Origin: Sphingobium amiense
GTDB lineage: Bacteria > Pseudomonadota > Alphaproteobacteria > Sphingomonadales > Sphingomonadaceae
Direction: 5' to 3'
DNA: 64,000 nucleotides
NCBI RefSeq assembly: GCF_003967075.1
Contig: NZ_AP018664.1
Span: 1,736,001-1,800,000, forward strand
This document shows positions 22,952 through 31,494 of this stretch, piece by piece. The notes below the pieces were generated by a model. It made no database searches, had not been told where the DNA came from, and saw nothing but the letters and a program-made list of their open reading frames with translations. How positions within the stretch are numbered: the stretch's first letter is position 1; each line of letters starts with the position of its first letter. The position numbers and the translations under genes are program-made.

Positions 22952-24127
22952 ATGCTTCTCGATTTTCTCGACGCCCTGCGCGCCGCCGGTATTCCGGCCG
23001 GCATCAAGGAGCATCTGCTGTTGCTGGAGGCGCTGGACGGCGACGTGATCCAGCGGCGGCCCGAGGACTTCTACTATCTCGCCCGCGCGACCTATGTGAA
23101 GGACGAAGGGCTGTTCGACCGCTTCGATCAGGTCTTCGCCAGAGTGTTTCGCGGCGTTCTGGGCGGAGAAGGCGTGGAAGCCGAAATCCCGGAAGAATGG
23201 CTGCGCCTCGTCGCCGAAAAATATCTGACGCCCGAAGAGATGGAGAAGATCAAATCGCTGGGCGACTGGGACGAGATCATGGAGACGCTGAAAAAGCGTT
23301 TGGAGGAACAGCAGGAGCGGCATCAGGGCGGCAACAAGTGGATCGGCACCGGCGGCACCTCGCCTTTCGGCAATGGCGGCTATAACCCCGAAGGCGTCCG
23401 GATCGGCGGCCAGTCCCGCCACAAGCGCGCGATCAAGGTGTGGGAAAAGCGCGAATTCGCCAATCTCGACAACAGCCGGGAACTGGGCACACGCAACATC
23501 AAGGTGGCGCTGCGCCGCCTGCGCCGTTTCGCGCGCGAAGGCGCTGCGGACGAACTGGACCTCGACGAAACGATCCGGGGCACCGCGCGGCAGGGCTGGC
23601 TCGACATCCGGATGCGGCCAGAACGGCACAATGCGGTCAAGCTGCTGCTCTTCCTCGACGTGGGCGGCTCCATGGACCCGTTCGTCAAGCTGACCGAGGA
23701 ACTGTTTTCCGCCGCCACCGGCGAATTCAAGAATATGGAATTCTTCTACTTCCACAATTGCCTCTATGAAGGCGTGTGGAAGGACAATCGCCGCCGCTTT
23801 GCGGAGCGCACGCCGACCTGGGACATCCTCCACAAATATGGCCATGACTATAAGGTGATCTTCGTCGGCGACGCCGCGATGAGTCCCTATGAGATCAGCC
23901 ATCCGGGCGGGTCGGTCGAACATATGAACGAGGAAGCGGGCGCGGTCTGGCTCCAGCGCGTCGCCCGCACCTATCCCGCGACCGTCTGGCTCAACCCGGC
24001 GAAGGAAGCCTATTGGGACTATAGCCAGTCGACCAAGATGGTCCGCGATCTGATGAACGACCGCATGTATCCGCTGACGGTCGAGGGGATTGACGCCGCC
24101 ATGCGCGAACTTACGCGCAAGCGCTGA
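22952..24127 (+). CDS. CoxE-like VWA domain protein
   Basis: The 391-aa protein consists of an N-terminal helical domain (about 1-200, with a charged linker KKRLEEQQERHQGG) and a von Willebrand A domain (about 220-390). The MIDAS-like motif reads LLFLDVGGSMD, i.e. D-x-G-G-S rather than the canonical D-x-S-x-S, a variant common in this subfamily. Such proteins work with MoxR ATPases, here the one at 19039. It diverges from the chemoreceptor gene; the 82-base gap must hold both promoters. Confidence 0.85.
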   Translation: MLLDFLDALRAAGIPAGIKEHLLLLEALDGDVIQRRPEDFYYLARATYVKDEGLFDRFDQVFARVFRGVLGGEGVEAEIPEEWLRLVAEKYLTPEEMEKIKSLGDWDEIMETLKKRLEEQQERHQGGNKWIGTGGTSPFGNGGYNPEGVRIGGQSRHKRAIKVWEKREFANLDNSRELGTRNIKVALRRLRRFAREGAADELDLDETIRGTARQGWLDIRMRPERHNAVKLLLFLDVGGSMDPFVKLTEELFSAATGEFKNMEFFYFHNCLYEGVWKDNRRRFAERTPTWDILHKYGHDYKVIFVGDAAMSPYEISHPGGSVEHMNEEAGAVWLQRVARTYPATVWLNPAKEAYWDYSQSTKMVRDLMNDRMYPLTVEGIDAAMRELTRKR

Positions 24128-24206
24128 CCTTCCGCGTCTTCCACATGACCGATTTGTAACCCTCGGCGGCCTTGACCTTGCGTCCGGCCGGGCGCATGTC
24201 GGCGGA

Positions 24207-24233
24207 GGATCGGGCGCAGGCGCGATCCTTTTT
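24207..24233 (+). terminator. Rho-independent terminator after the VWA gene
   Basis: GGATCG (24207-24212) and CGATCC (24223-24228) form a stem with a GC-rich 10-base loop, directly followed by TTTTT. It lies 80 bases after the VWA gene stop. A role as part of the DUF1003 leader cannot be excluded. Confidence 0.65.
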
Positions 24234-24293
24234 CCGCAACTCCCGAGAGGGGACCATGTCCAGTAGCGACCATAGTCGAACGACCGTCCCGAT

Positions 24294-24356
24294 GGGAGCG
24301 CAGGCGAGCCGCTAACGGCCTTGCCTCTTGCAGCGACCATCGGCACGGTCGCTCCC
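24294..24356 (+). promoter_or_regulatory. Structured three-stem 5' leader of DUF1003 gene
   Basis: GGGAGC (24294) pairs with GCTCCC (24351-24356) to close a junction. Inside are two hairpins: AGGC-GA-GCCG/CGGC-CTT-GCCT with a CTAA loop (24302-24326), and GCGACC/GGTCGC (24333-24352). The ribosome site AGAGGTGA follows immediately and the gene starts 13 bases later. This looks like a cis-regulatory RNA but matches no riboswitch consensus I can recall. Confidence 0.45.
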
Positions 24357-24368
24357 AAGAGGTGATTT

Positions 24369-24806
24369 ATGAATGCAGCCATCCGTTTCCTCACGGCCCC
24401 GCTCCGCCGCGCGCCTGCGTCCCGCGACGTCTATGAGGTGTTCGACAGCGGCCTGACCTTCGGTGAAAAGCTCGCCGACCGCGTCGCCGCCATCGGCGGC
24501 TCGTGGACCTTCATCATGGGTTTCGGCCTGTTCCTCGCCGCCTGGGCGGTGCTGAACACGGTCATCCTCGCGAAGCACGCCTTCGATCCCTTCCCCTACA
24601 TCTTCCTCAACCTGATGCTGTCGATGCTGGCGGCGCTTCAGGCGCCCGTCATCATGATGAGCCAGAACCGGCAGGCGGCGAAGGACCGTCTGGAGGCGCG
24701 GCTCGATTATGAAACCAACATCCGCGCCGAATCGGAAATCGCGGCGCTGCACGAAAAGGTCGACCGCCTGCTCGAACGGCTCGACGCCGCCGGACAGAAG
24801 GCGTGA
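24369..24806 (+). CDS. DUF1003 membrane protein
   Basis: The 145-aa protein has two hydrophobic helices (about 48-68 and 78-100), the DUF1003 signature LADRVAAIGGSWTFIMGFGLFLAAWAVLN...PFPYIFLNLMLSMLAALQAPVIMMSQNRQAAKDR, and a C-terminal amphipathic helix. The function of DUF1003 proteins is not established. A structured leader immediately upstream suggests post-transcriptional control. Convergent with anmK. Confidence 0.88.
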   Translation: MNAAIRFLTAPLRRAPASRDVYEVFDSGLTFGEKLADRVAAIGGSWTFIMGFGLFLAAWAVLNTVILAKHAFDPFPYIFLNLMLSMLAALQAPVIMMSQNRQAAKDRLEARLDYETNIRAESEIAALHEKVDRLLERLDAAGQKA

Positions 24807-24810
24807 TCGC

Positions 24811-25908
24811 TCAGGGGCGGAACAGCACGCCGCCGCTGATCGGCTCGGGCGCGCCGGTGGTGCCGGGGAAACTGATCGCCAGCCCCTTGAGGCTGCGCAC
24901 CGCCATATAGGCAAACCCCTGCGCCTCCAGCGCGTCGCCGTCCCAGCCAAGGCCATCGACCGGCAGCACCGCTGCCCCCGTCCGCTCCGCCAGCATCGCC
25001 ATCAGCGTTCCATTGTGCCGCCCGCCGCCCGCGACATGGACGGTGGCGGGCCGCTCGGGGAGGTGCTCAATCGCGCGCGCCACCGCCGCTGCCGTAAAGG
25101 CGGTCAGCGTCGCCGCCCCGTCCTCCAGCGAAAGCCCGCGCACCGGGTCGATGCTGAACTGCTCCCGGTCGATGCTCTTGGGCGGCGGCGCGTTAAACCA
25201 TGGGTCCGCCATCATCGCCTCCAGCCGCGCTTCGTCCACCGCGCCCCGCGCCGCGCACGCGCCGCCCTCGTCGAACGCCGCGTCGCCATGCGTCTGCATC
25301 CAGTTGTCGATGAGGCCGCTCGCCATGCCGGTATCGAACGCGATCAGCGTCCCGTCCGCGCCGATGAAGGTGATGTTGGCCACCCCGCCCAGATTGAGCA
25401 CCGCCGCTGGCTTCTCCAGTCCCGCCGCCAGCGCGCGGTGATAGACCGGCAGCAGCGGCGCGCCCTGCCCGCCCGCCGCCACGTCCGCGCTGCGCAGATC
25501 GCCGACCACCGCGATGCCGAACGCCCCCGCCAGACCCGCGCCGTCCCCGATCTGCCACGTCCAGCCCCGCTCGGGCCGGTGCGCGACCGTATGGCCGTGA
25601 AAGCCGATGACGCCGATGTCTTCCGCAATATGCCCGCTCCGCCCCAGCAGGTCGGCCACCGCACGCACATGCAGTTCGGTCAGTTCCCCCTCGACCGCGG
25701 CGATCAGCGGCTCGAAACCCGGCGTCTCCATCGCCATCGCCCGCGCGCACGCCTCGGTCAGGCGCAGGCGAAACCCCTCGTCATAGGGCATGGCGTGAAA
25801 CGCCACCGGCGTCACCGCGGCCTCCCCGTCCGTCTCGATCAGCGCCGCGTCGATCCCGTCGCGCGACGTGCCGGACATCAGGCCGATTGCAAGGGTGGAT
25901 TGAGGCAT
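24811..25908 (-). CDS. anmK: Anhydro-N-acetylmuramic acid kinase
   Basis: AnmK phosphorylates and opens 1,6-anhydro-MurNAc during peptidoglycan recycling. The 365-aa protein starts with the ATP-binding GLMSGTSRDGIDAALIETDG motif. It carries the GDLRSADVAAGGQGAPLLPVYH phosphate loop, LNLGGVANITFI, and the sugar-site DTGMASGLIDNWM. Normal length. The next gene on the plus strand, tyrS, is a frequent neighbour of anmK in Alphaproteobacteria. A REP-like repeat occupies the intervening 125 bases. Confidence 0.95.
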   Translation of the reverse strand: MPQSTLAIGLMSGTSRDGIDAALIETDGEAAVTPVAFHAMPYDEGFRLRLTEACARAMAMETPGFEPLIAAVEGELTELHVRAVADLLGRSGHIAEDIGVIGFHGHTVAHRPERGWTWQIGDGAGLAGAFGIAVVGDLRSADVAAGGQGAPLLPVYHRALAAGLEKPAAVLNLGGVANITFIGADGTLIAFDTGMASGLIDNWMQTHGDAAFDEGGACAARGAVDEARLEAMMADPWFNAPPPKSIDREQFSIDPVRGLSLEDGAATLTAFTAAAVARAIEHLPERPATVHVAGGGRHNGTLMAMLAERTGAAVLPVDGLGWDGDALEAQGFAYMAVRSLKGLAISFPGTTGAPEPISGGVLFRP

Positions 25909-25919
25909 ATCGTGACATT

Positions 25920-25992
25920 CCGTTCGGGCTGAGCCTGTCGAAGCCCCTTACTAGAAAGAAGTGACGCCCTTCGACAAGCTCGGGGCGAACGG
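25920..25992. repeat. REP-like inverted repeat between anmK and tyrS
   Basis: CCGTTCGGGCTGAGCCTGTC at 25920 recurs in inverted form ending GACAAGCTCGGGGCGAACGG at 25992, with 25 bases between the arms. This 'TTCGGGCTGAGCCTGTCGAAG' family is scattered in many sphingomonad genomes. It is unrelated in sequence to the repeats around the DUF559 gene. Confidence 0.8.
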
Positions 25993-26033
25993 CATCTTTC
26001 CGTTCACCGGCTGCGATGCTACAGGCCCGCGCC

Positions 26034-27251
26034 ATGAGCAACTACCAGTCCGACCTCCTGCGCCTGCTCGACGAGCGGGGCTATATCCACCAGTTGACCG
26101 ATGCGGCCGGCCTCGACGCCCTCGCCGCGAAGCAGGTGGTGCCGGGCTATATCGGCTTCGATCCGACCGCGCCTTCGCTCCATGTCGGCAGCCTCGTGCA
26201 GATCATGATGCTCCGCCGGATGCAGCAGGCGGGGCACAAGCCCATCGTCCTGATGGGCGGCGGCACCGGCAAGATCGGCGACCCCTCGCTGCGCGACGAA
26301 GCCCGCTCGCTCCTTACGGTCGAGAAGATCGCCGAGAATGTCGCCAGCATCAAACGGGTGTTCGAACGCTTCCTGACCTTCGGCGACGGCCCGACCGACG
26401 CGATCCTGGTCGACAATGCCGACTGGCTCGACGCGCTCGAATATATCCCCTTCCTGCGCGACATCGGCCAGCATTTCTCGGTCAACCGGATGCTGAGCTT
26501 CGACAGCGTGAAGCTGCGCCTCGACCGCGAACAGTCGCTCAGCTTCCTCGAATTCAACTATATGATCCTTCAGGCCTACGACTTCCTCGAACTGTCGCGG
26601 CGGGCGGGATGCCGGCTCCAGATGGGCGGGTCGGACCAGTGGGGCAATATCGTCAACGGGATCGAGCTGTCGCGCCGGGTCGACGGCACGCCTGTCTACG
26701 GCCTGACCTCTCCGCTCATCACCACGGCGGACGGCGGCAAGATGGGCAAGACCGCCAAGGGCGCGGTGTGGCTGAACGCCGACGCGCTCTCGCCCTACGA
26801 CTATTGGCAATTCTGGCGGAACACGCAGGACGCGGACGTGGGGCGCTTCATGCGCCTCTTCACCGACCTGTCGCTCGATGAGATCGCCCGGCTGGAAGCA
26901 CTCGAAGGCGCGGAGATCAACGAGGCGAAGAAGATCCTCGCTCATGCCGCGACCGCCATGGCGCATGGCGAGGACGCCGCCGCCGCCGCCGCCGAAACCG
27001 CCCGCCGCACCTTCGAGGAAGGCGCGTCGGACGCCAATCTGCCGACCGTCAGCCTTGGCGGCGAAGCACTCACCGTCGTTCAGGCGAACACCGCTCTGGG
27101 CTTCGCGACCTCCAACAAGGAAGTCCGCCGCAAGCTCGCCGAGGGTGCGATTCGGGTGAATGGCGAAGTCGTGACGGAGCCGACTATCATCTTGAAAGCA
27201 GGCGACAAGATCAGTTTCGGCGCAAAAAAGCACGGCCTGATCGTCGACTGA
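26034..27251 (+). CDS. tyrS: Tyrosyl-tRNA synthetase
   Basis: Charges tRNA-Tyr. The 405-aa class I synthetase has [16 protein letters not shown] (HIGH-equivalent HVGS), the tyrosine pocket ([20 protein letters not shown]) and KMGKT in place of KMSKS. It ends in an S4 RNA-binding domain ([19 protein letters not shown]). ATG 26034 is chosen; an earlier in-frame ATG at 26016 adds six residues. No strong ribosome site is visible for either. Confidence 0.97.
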   Translation: MSNYQSDLLRLLDERGYIHQLTDAAGLDALAAKQVVPGYIGFDPTAPSLHVGSLVQIMMLRRMQQAGHKPIVLMGGGTGKIGDPSLRDEARSLLTVEKIAENVASIKRVFERFLTFGDGPTDAILVDNADWLDALEYIPFLRDIGQHFSVNRMLSFDSVKLRLDREQSLSFLEFNYMILQAYDFLELSRRAGCRLQMGGSDQWGNIVNGIELSRRVDGTPVYGLTSPLITTADGGKMGKTAKGAVWLNADALSPYDYWQFWRNTQDADVGRFMRLFTDLSLDEIARLEALEGAEINEAKKILAHAATAMAHGEDAAAAAAETARRTFEEGASDANLPTVSLGGEALTVVQANTALGFATSNKEVRRKLAEGAIRVNGEVVTEPTIILKAGDKISFGAKKHGLIVD

Positions 27252-27289
27252 CCGCAAAGCGGGTCCAATGGCGCGGCGTTAACCATGCT

Positions 27290-27315
27290 CGCTGGGAATT
27301 TGTTCATTTCCAGCG
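27290..27315. repeat. Short inverted repeat upstream of PilZ gene
   Basis: CGCTGGGAAT (27290-27299) and ATTTCCAGCG (27306-27315) pair with one mismatch around six bases, 15 bases before the PilZ ATG. It could be an operator or an mRNA hairpin overlapping the ribosome site. No U-tract follows, so it is a poor tyrS terminator. Confidence 0.45.
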
Positions 27316-27330
27316 GCATAGCCTCACCCC

Positions 27331-27687
27331 ATGTCCTCATCGGTCTTCGCCAATCTCGGCCACGTCCTTCGCTCCCGCGACCCTGCCGTCGACCAGCGGC
27401 GCGCCCGGCGCGAGCTTGTCGATATGGTAAGCCATGTGACGGCGCGCGGGCGCACGCACGATGTCCAGATCATCAACATCTCCGCGCTCGGCCTCATGTG
27501 CCGGACCGACGCCGCCCTGCTCAAGGGCGAGCGCGTGACCTTCTGGCTGCCGGTCCTGAACGACTATGCCGCCGAGGTCCGCTGGGTCGAGGAAGGCCGT
27601 GTCGGCGTGGAGTTCGTCTCCCCCATCGCGCCGCGCCTCTACGATACCCTGCTCAGCCTCATCCCGCCGCGCCGGACAGCCTGGTAA
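27331..27687 (+). CDS. PilZ-domain c-di-GMP-binding protein
   Basis: A 118-aa stand-alone PilZ domain. It has the two binding elements: an Arg-rich RRARRELVDM segment (RxxxR, about 23-32) and NISALGL (D/NxSxxG, about 49-55), followed by beta strands ending in GVEFVSP. It would sense cyclic-di-GMP in the cytoplasm and act by partner binding. An EAL phosphodiesterase lies 9 kb downstream. Its last 29 bases overlap the convergent MscS gene. Confidence 0.8.
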   Translation: MSSSVFANLGHVLRSRDPAVDQRRARRELVDMVSHVTARGRTHDVQIINISALGLMCRTDAALLKGERVTFWLPVLNDYAAEVRWVEEGRVGVEFVSPIAPRLYDTLLSLIPPRRTAW

Positions 27688-28735
27688 ACCCCTCCCCCGC
27701 CTCGATCCGCTGACGGCTGCGCACCAGCGCTTCGGGCATTTCGGCGCGCAGGAAATCCAGCATCGCCTCCCGCACCTCGCACCGCAGGTCGAACGCCACC
27801 CCTGCATTGCGCGCCGACAGCAGCCCGCGCAGTTCCAGCGCATCGGCGCGGTGGTCGGTCACCTGCAGGATCGCGACGCGCCCGTCCCAGCGCGCATTCG
27901 CCTTCACCGCCGCGACGAACCGCTCGCGGATGCGCCCTATATCGGCGGCCGGATCGACATAGAGGAACACCGTGCCCAGCAAGTCCGATGTTTTCGTCGT
28001 CCAGTTCTGGAACGGCTTTTCGAGGAAATAGGATACCGGCACTACCATCCGCCTGTCGTCCCAGATGCGCACGACGACGTAGGTCAGCTTGATCTCCTCG
28101 ATCCGCCCCCATTCGCCCTCGACGATGACCACATCGTCCAGCCGGATCGGTTCGGAAAAGGCCATCTGCACGCCAGCGATCAGATTCTTGAGCGCGGGCT
28201 GCGCCGCCGCGCCCACCGCCAGCGCGGCGAGGCCCGCCGACGCCATCAGCGATACGCCGATGGTCCGCACGCCCGGAATCGCGATCAGGATCATCGCGAT
28301 CACCAGGAAACCCACGACGCACTGCGCGATGCGATAGAGGATGCCGACCTTCGTGCGCTGCCGCCGCGCCTTCAGATTATCCTCGACGCTGATGTCGGCA
28401 TTGCGCTCGAACATCGCCTTGGCCGCGCGCATACCCCGCAGGATCAGCCAGCCGACGAGCAGCGCGAACAGCATCCGCGACCCGATACCCCAGATTTCCG
28501 CCACGCGCGGCCCCAGCGCGATCGACTTCACCCCCGCGCTCAGCGCCAGCAGCACCACCAGCCACCGTGTCGGATGGAAGATTGCGGGCAGCAGCGTCGG
28601 TTCGATCCGGGATCGTCGCACGATCCGCAGCGCGATCCAGTAGAGCGCCCAATGGACGAGGAAAGCGACCGCCACCGAAGACAGGATCGAAACGGCCGCC
28701 ATGATCGAGATATGGGAGAGGCTGAGGTCCGGCAT
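27659..28735 (-). CDS. MscS-family mechanosensitive ion channel
   Basis: Opens under membrane tension to release osmolytes. The 358-aa protein has four to five membrane helices. The pore helix reads SLMASAGLAALAVGAAAQPALKNLIAG, with the Ala/Gly packing of MscS TM3. The beta domain follows (DDVVIVEGEWGRIEEIKLTYVVVRIWDDRRMVVPVSYF). ATG 28735 is preferred; a GTG at 28756 would add seven residues. Convergent overlap of 29 bases with the PilZ gene. Confidence 0.88.
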   Translation of the reverse strand: MPDLSLSHISIMAAVSILSSVAVAFLVHWALYWIALRIVRRSRIEPTLLPAIFHPTRWLVVLLALSAGVKSIALGPRVAEIWGIGSRMLFALLVGWLILRGMRAAKAMFERNADISVEDNLKARRQRTKVGILYRIAQCVVGFLVIAMILIAIPGVRTIGVSLMASAGLAALAVGAAAQPALKNLIAGVQMAFSEPIRLDDVVIVEGEWGRIEEIKLTYVVVRIWDDRRMVVPVSYFLEKPFQNWTTKTSDLLGTVFLYVDPAADIGRIRERFVAAVKANARWDGRVAILQVTDHRADALELRGLLSARNAGVAFDLRCEVREAMLDFLRAEMPEALVRSRQRIEAGEGFTRLSGAAG

Positions 28736-28816
28736 CCCCCCGCAACGCCAGGCCACGCCGGATTGTTTCGCAGGTGCGAAAGGTTTCTCCCTTAACCGTC
28801 ACCCCAACAAACTCAT

Positions 28817-28892
28817 CGTCACCCCAGCGAAGGCTGGGGTCGCCATCGTCATCATCGAAACGCCAGAGATGCCAGCCTTCGCTGGCATGACG
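28817..28892. repeat. REP-like inverted repeat between mscS and recG
   Basis: CGTCACCCCAGCGAAGGCTG (28817 onward) and GATGCCAGCCTTCGCTGGCA (28868 onward) are two related palindromes in opposite orientation, 23 bases apart. The AGCGAAGGCT/AGCCTTCGCT core is a common dispersed element in Sphingomonadales. It lies between the mscS start and the recG stop. Confidence 0.8.
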
Positions 28893-28905
28893 AAAAGGCG
28901 GCGTC

Positions 28906-30969
28906 TCACCCGCCGCGCAACAGGCCCACCGCCGCATCCTTCTCGAACAGATAGAGGCAGGTTCGCGCCGCCTGCCCCCGCGCGCTGTCGAGGCCGCCGT
29001 CCCGTTCGATCAGCAGATGCGCGTCGTCGCGCGCCGCATCGACCAGCGCCGCCACATGCTCAGGCGTTGCCAGCTTCAGCGCCGCCTCGCCCGACTGCCG
29101 CGTGCCCAGCACCTCGCCCGCGCCGCGCAGCTTCAGATCCTCCTCGGCGATGCGGAACCCGTCATTGCTTTCGCGCATCAGCGCCAGCCGCGCCCGCGAT
29201 GTCTCGCCCAGAGCATTGCCGCGCAGGAGGATGCACACGGACGGCTTGTCCCCCCGCCCCACGCGCCCGCGCAACTGGTGCAACTGCGCCAGTCCGAACC
29301 TATCCGCGCCTTCGATGATGATGAGGCTACTGTTCGGCACATCGACGCCGACTTCGATCACCGTCGTCGCGACCAGTATCTGCGTCCGGTTCGCGGAGAA
29401 GGCCGCCATCGCGGCGTCCTTCTCCGGCCCCTTCATCCGCCCGTGGACGAGGCCGACCCGTTCTCCGAACCGGAGCTTCAACGACTCCGCCCGCGCCTCT
29501 GCCGCCGCCTGATCGCTGCTCTCGCTCTCCTCGACCAGAGGGCACACCCAATAGGCCTGTCCGCCGCCCTCGACATGGCGGGCCAGCGCCTCAACCACTT
29601 CATCGAGCCGCGCCGCCGACATGACGAGGGTCTGGATCGGCTGGCGGCCCGGCGGCATCTCGTCCAGCCGCGACACGTCCATCTCGCCATAATAGGTCAG
29701 CGTCAGCGTGCGCGGAATCGGCGTCGCCGTCATCACCAGCAAATGCGGCGCGCGTTCCGCCTTGTTCGCCAGCATCATCCGCTGCGCCACGCCGAAGCGA
29801 TGCTGCTCGTCGATCACGGCCAGCCCCAGCCGCCTATACTGCACCGCCTCCTGAAAGATGGCGTGGGTGCCGACGAGAATGTCGATGCTCCCGTCCGCGA
29901 GGCCCATCAGAGTCGCCTCGCGCACCCTGCCCTTTTCGCGGCCCGTCAGGATCGCAATCTCCACCGGCAGCCCCGCCGCCATTCTGCGCAGCGTCTCATA
30001 ATGCTGCCGCGCGAGGATTTCGGTCGGCGCCAGCATCGCCCCCTGCATCCCCGCCTCGACCGCGTTCAGCAGCGCCATCAACGCCACCAGCGTCTTGCCC
30101 GATCCGACATCGCCCTGCAGCAGCCGCAGCATCGGCGTCGCCTGCGCCATGTCGCCCTCGATCTCGCCTATCGCCCGCCGCTGCGCGCCCGTTGGCGCGA
30201 AGGGCAGTTTCAGCATCGCGCGCAGCCGCCCGTCGCCCTCGATGGGCACCCCGCGCCGCCGCCGCGACGATTGCCGCACCAGCATCAGCGCCAGTTGCCC
30301 CCCGAAAATTTCGTCATAGGCCAGCCGCTCGCGCGCCATGGCGTCGGAGGGATCGGCATGCACTCTCTCCAGCGCCTCGCGCCAGCCCGGCCAGCCCTTC
30401 TGCCCGATCAGGCTCGGCTCGATCCATTCGGGCAGCTCGGGCGCGCGGCTGATCGCCTGCGCCGCGAGATCGCGCATCCGGTTGTTGGTCAGCCCCTCCG
30501 ACAGGCCATAGACCGGCTCACGCGGCGGGATCGTGCCCGCTTCTTCCGGCGGCAGCACATGGTCGGGATGCACGATCTGGAGGTTCTCGCCATAGGCATC
30601 CAGCTTGCCCGACACGAATTTCGGCTCGCCCAGCGGCAGCAGCTTGCGCGGCCAGCCGCTGTTCTTCCCGAAATAGACGAGGCTGACGCCATTCCCCTCC
30701 CCGTCCACCGCCTGCACCCGGAAAGGCGCGCGCGCGCTGCCGCTGGCGCGATAATCGACCGGCGTCAGCATGATCCCGATCACCCGCCCCGCGTCGCCCA
30801 TGTCGAGTCTGTCGGTCAGCTTCCGGTCTACCCAGCTCACCGGCAGATGGAAGGCGACATCGACCGCGCGCGCCAGCCCCAGCCGCTCCAGCGGGCGGGC
30901 CAGCGCGGGGCCGACTCCCTTGAACAGGGAAATTTCGGCAAAGAGCGGATTGAGAATATCGGGTCGCAT
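28906..30969 (-). CDS. recG: ATP-dependent DNA helicase RecG
   Basis: RecG remodels stalled forks and branched DNA. The 687-aa protein has the N-terminal wedge/OB domain (FHLPVSWVDRK), Walker A GDVGSGKTLVAL, DEQHRFGV (DEQH box), TATPIPRTL, and the helicase C domain with VATTVIEVGVDVPN and QLRGRVGR. The frame extends to 31068, but ATG 30969 (MRPDILNPLFAEISLFKGVG) is the family start. Divergent from sdhE, as in related genomes. Confidence 0.97.
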   Translation of the reverse strand: MRPDILNPLFAEISLFKGVGPALARPLERLGLARAVDVAFHLPVSWVDRKLTDRLDMGDAGRVIGIMLTPVDYRASGSARAPFRVQAVDGEGNGVSLVYFGKNSGWPRKLLPLGEPKFVSGKLDAYGENLQIVHPDHVLPPEEAGTIPPREPVYGLSEGLTNNRMRDLAAQAISRAPELPEWIEPSLIGQKGWPGWREALERVHADPSDAMARERLAYDEIFGGQLALMLVRQSSRRRRGVPIEGDGRLRAMLKLPFAPTGAQRRAIGEIEGDMAQATPMLRLLQGDVGSGKTLVALMALLNAVEAGMQGAMLAPTEILARQHYETLRRMAAGLPVEIAILTGREKGRVREATLMGLADGSIDILVGTHAIFQEAVQYRRLGLAVIDEQHRFGVAQRMMLANKAERAPHLLVMTATPIPRTLTLTYYGEMDVSRLDEMPPGRQPIQTLVMSAARLDEVVEALARHVEGGGQAYWVCPLVEESESSDQAAAEARAESLKLRFGERVGLVHGRMKGPEKDAAMAAFSANRTQILVATTVIEVGVDVPNSSLIIIEGADRFGLAQLHQLRGRVGRGDKPSVCILLRGNALGETSRARLALMRESNDGFRIAEEDLKLRGAGEVLGTRQSGEAALKLATPEHVAALVDAARDDAHLLIERDGGLDSARGQAARTCLYLFEKDAAVGLLRGG

Positions 30970-30990
30970 GTCTATCTGAGCCGCTCTAGA

Positions 30991-31033
30991 GCATTTTCGA
31001 AGCGGCCGGAACGGCCGCTGACCCGGAAAATGC
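30991..31033. repeat. Nested palindrome in the recG-sdhE intergenic region
   Basis: GCATTTTC (30991-30998) pairs with GAAAATGC (31026-31033), enclosing the perfect GCGGCCG-GAA-CGGCCGC (31002-31018). The 'GAGCATTTTC...GAAAATGC' unit is another dispersed alphaproteobacterial repeat. It occupies the space where both divergent promoters should be. Confidence 0.7.
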
Positions 31034-31113
31034 GCCAACAGATAACGCCGGCCGGGACGGTCCTTCAAACACCCGATTGGCTGGGCTGCCCATGCCTGCT
31101 AAAGGAACAAATT

Positions 31114-31380
31114 GTGAACGACAATCCCGAGATGCGCCGCATCCAGTTCCGCGCATGGCATCGCGGCACGCGGGAGGCGGACTATATCGTCGGCGGCTTC
31201 TTCGACCGTTATCACGCGACATGGAACGCAGATGAAATCGCATGGTTTGAACGCTTCATGGAGGAACAGGACGCCGACATCATGGGCTGGGCGCTCGGCA
31301 CCATCCCCGTGCCGCCGGAATGGCAAGGCCCGATGATGGACCGCTTCCTGAAACTCGACTTCGTGAAGATCCAGAACTGA
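31114..31380 (+). CDS. sdhE: FAD assembly factor SdhE
   Basis: SdhE (YgfY/DUF339) promotes covalent attachment of FAD to succinate dehydrogenase flavoprotein. The 88-aa protein carries RGTREADYIVGGFF, with the essential RGxxE flavinylation motif, and the closing MGWALGTIPVPPEW. It starts at GTG 31114, with AAAGGA seven bases upstream. No ATG lies upstream in a sensible place, so automatic annotation may miss this start. Confidence 0.92.
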   Translation: MNDNPEMRRIQFRAWHRGTREADYIVGGFFDRYHATWNADEIAWFERFMEEQDADIMGWALGTIPVPPEWQGPMMDRFLKLDFVKIQN

Positions 31381-31386
31381 CCTTAT

Positions 31387-31484
31387 CCCCCCTCCCGCCT
31401 GCGGGAGGGGGCAGGGGGTGGGCTTTCACTACCCTTTGCGTCAAGCCTGCCCACCCCTAGCCCCTCCCGCAAGCGGGAGGGGAA
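31387..31484. repeat. Gene-less pair of REP-like repeats (same family as around DUF559)
   Basis: The left unit (31387-31425) contains CCTCCCGC-CT-GCGGGAGG and the tail GGGCAGGGGGTGGGC. The right unit (31443-31484) contains GCCCACCCCTAG and CCCCTCCCGC-AA-GCGGGAGGGG. The tails point inward as in the DUF559 element, but only 17 bases separate them. The pair ends 10 bases before the mfd start. Confidence 0.85.
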
Positions 31485-31494
31485 TGAGTTGTAA

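Noticed and set aside
24240..24368. yybP-ykoY manganese riboswitch upstream of DUF1003
   Set aside because: A CAGTAGC stretch is present, but the expected GGGGAGTAGC and GCAAGACC elements and their spacing are not, so the match is not supported.
29017..31113. Plus-strand frame joined in frame to sdhE
   Set aside because: Only the last 88 codons, from GTG 31114 with AAAGGA, encode SdhE. The rest is the shadow of recG.
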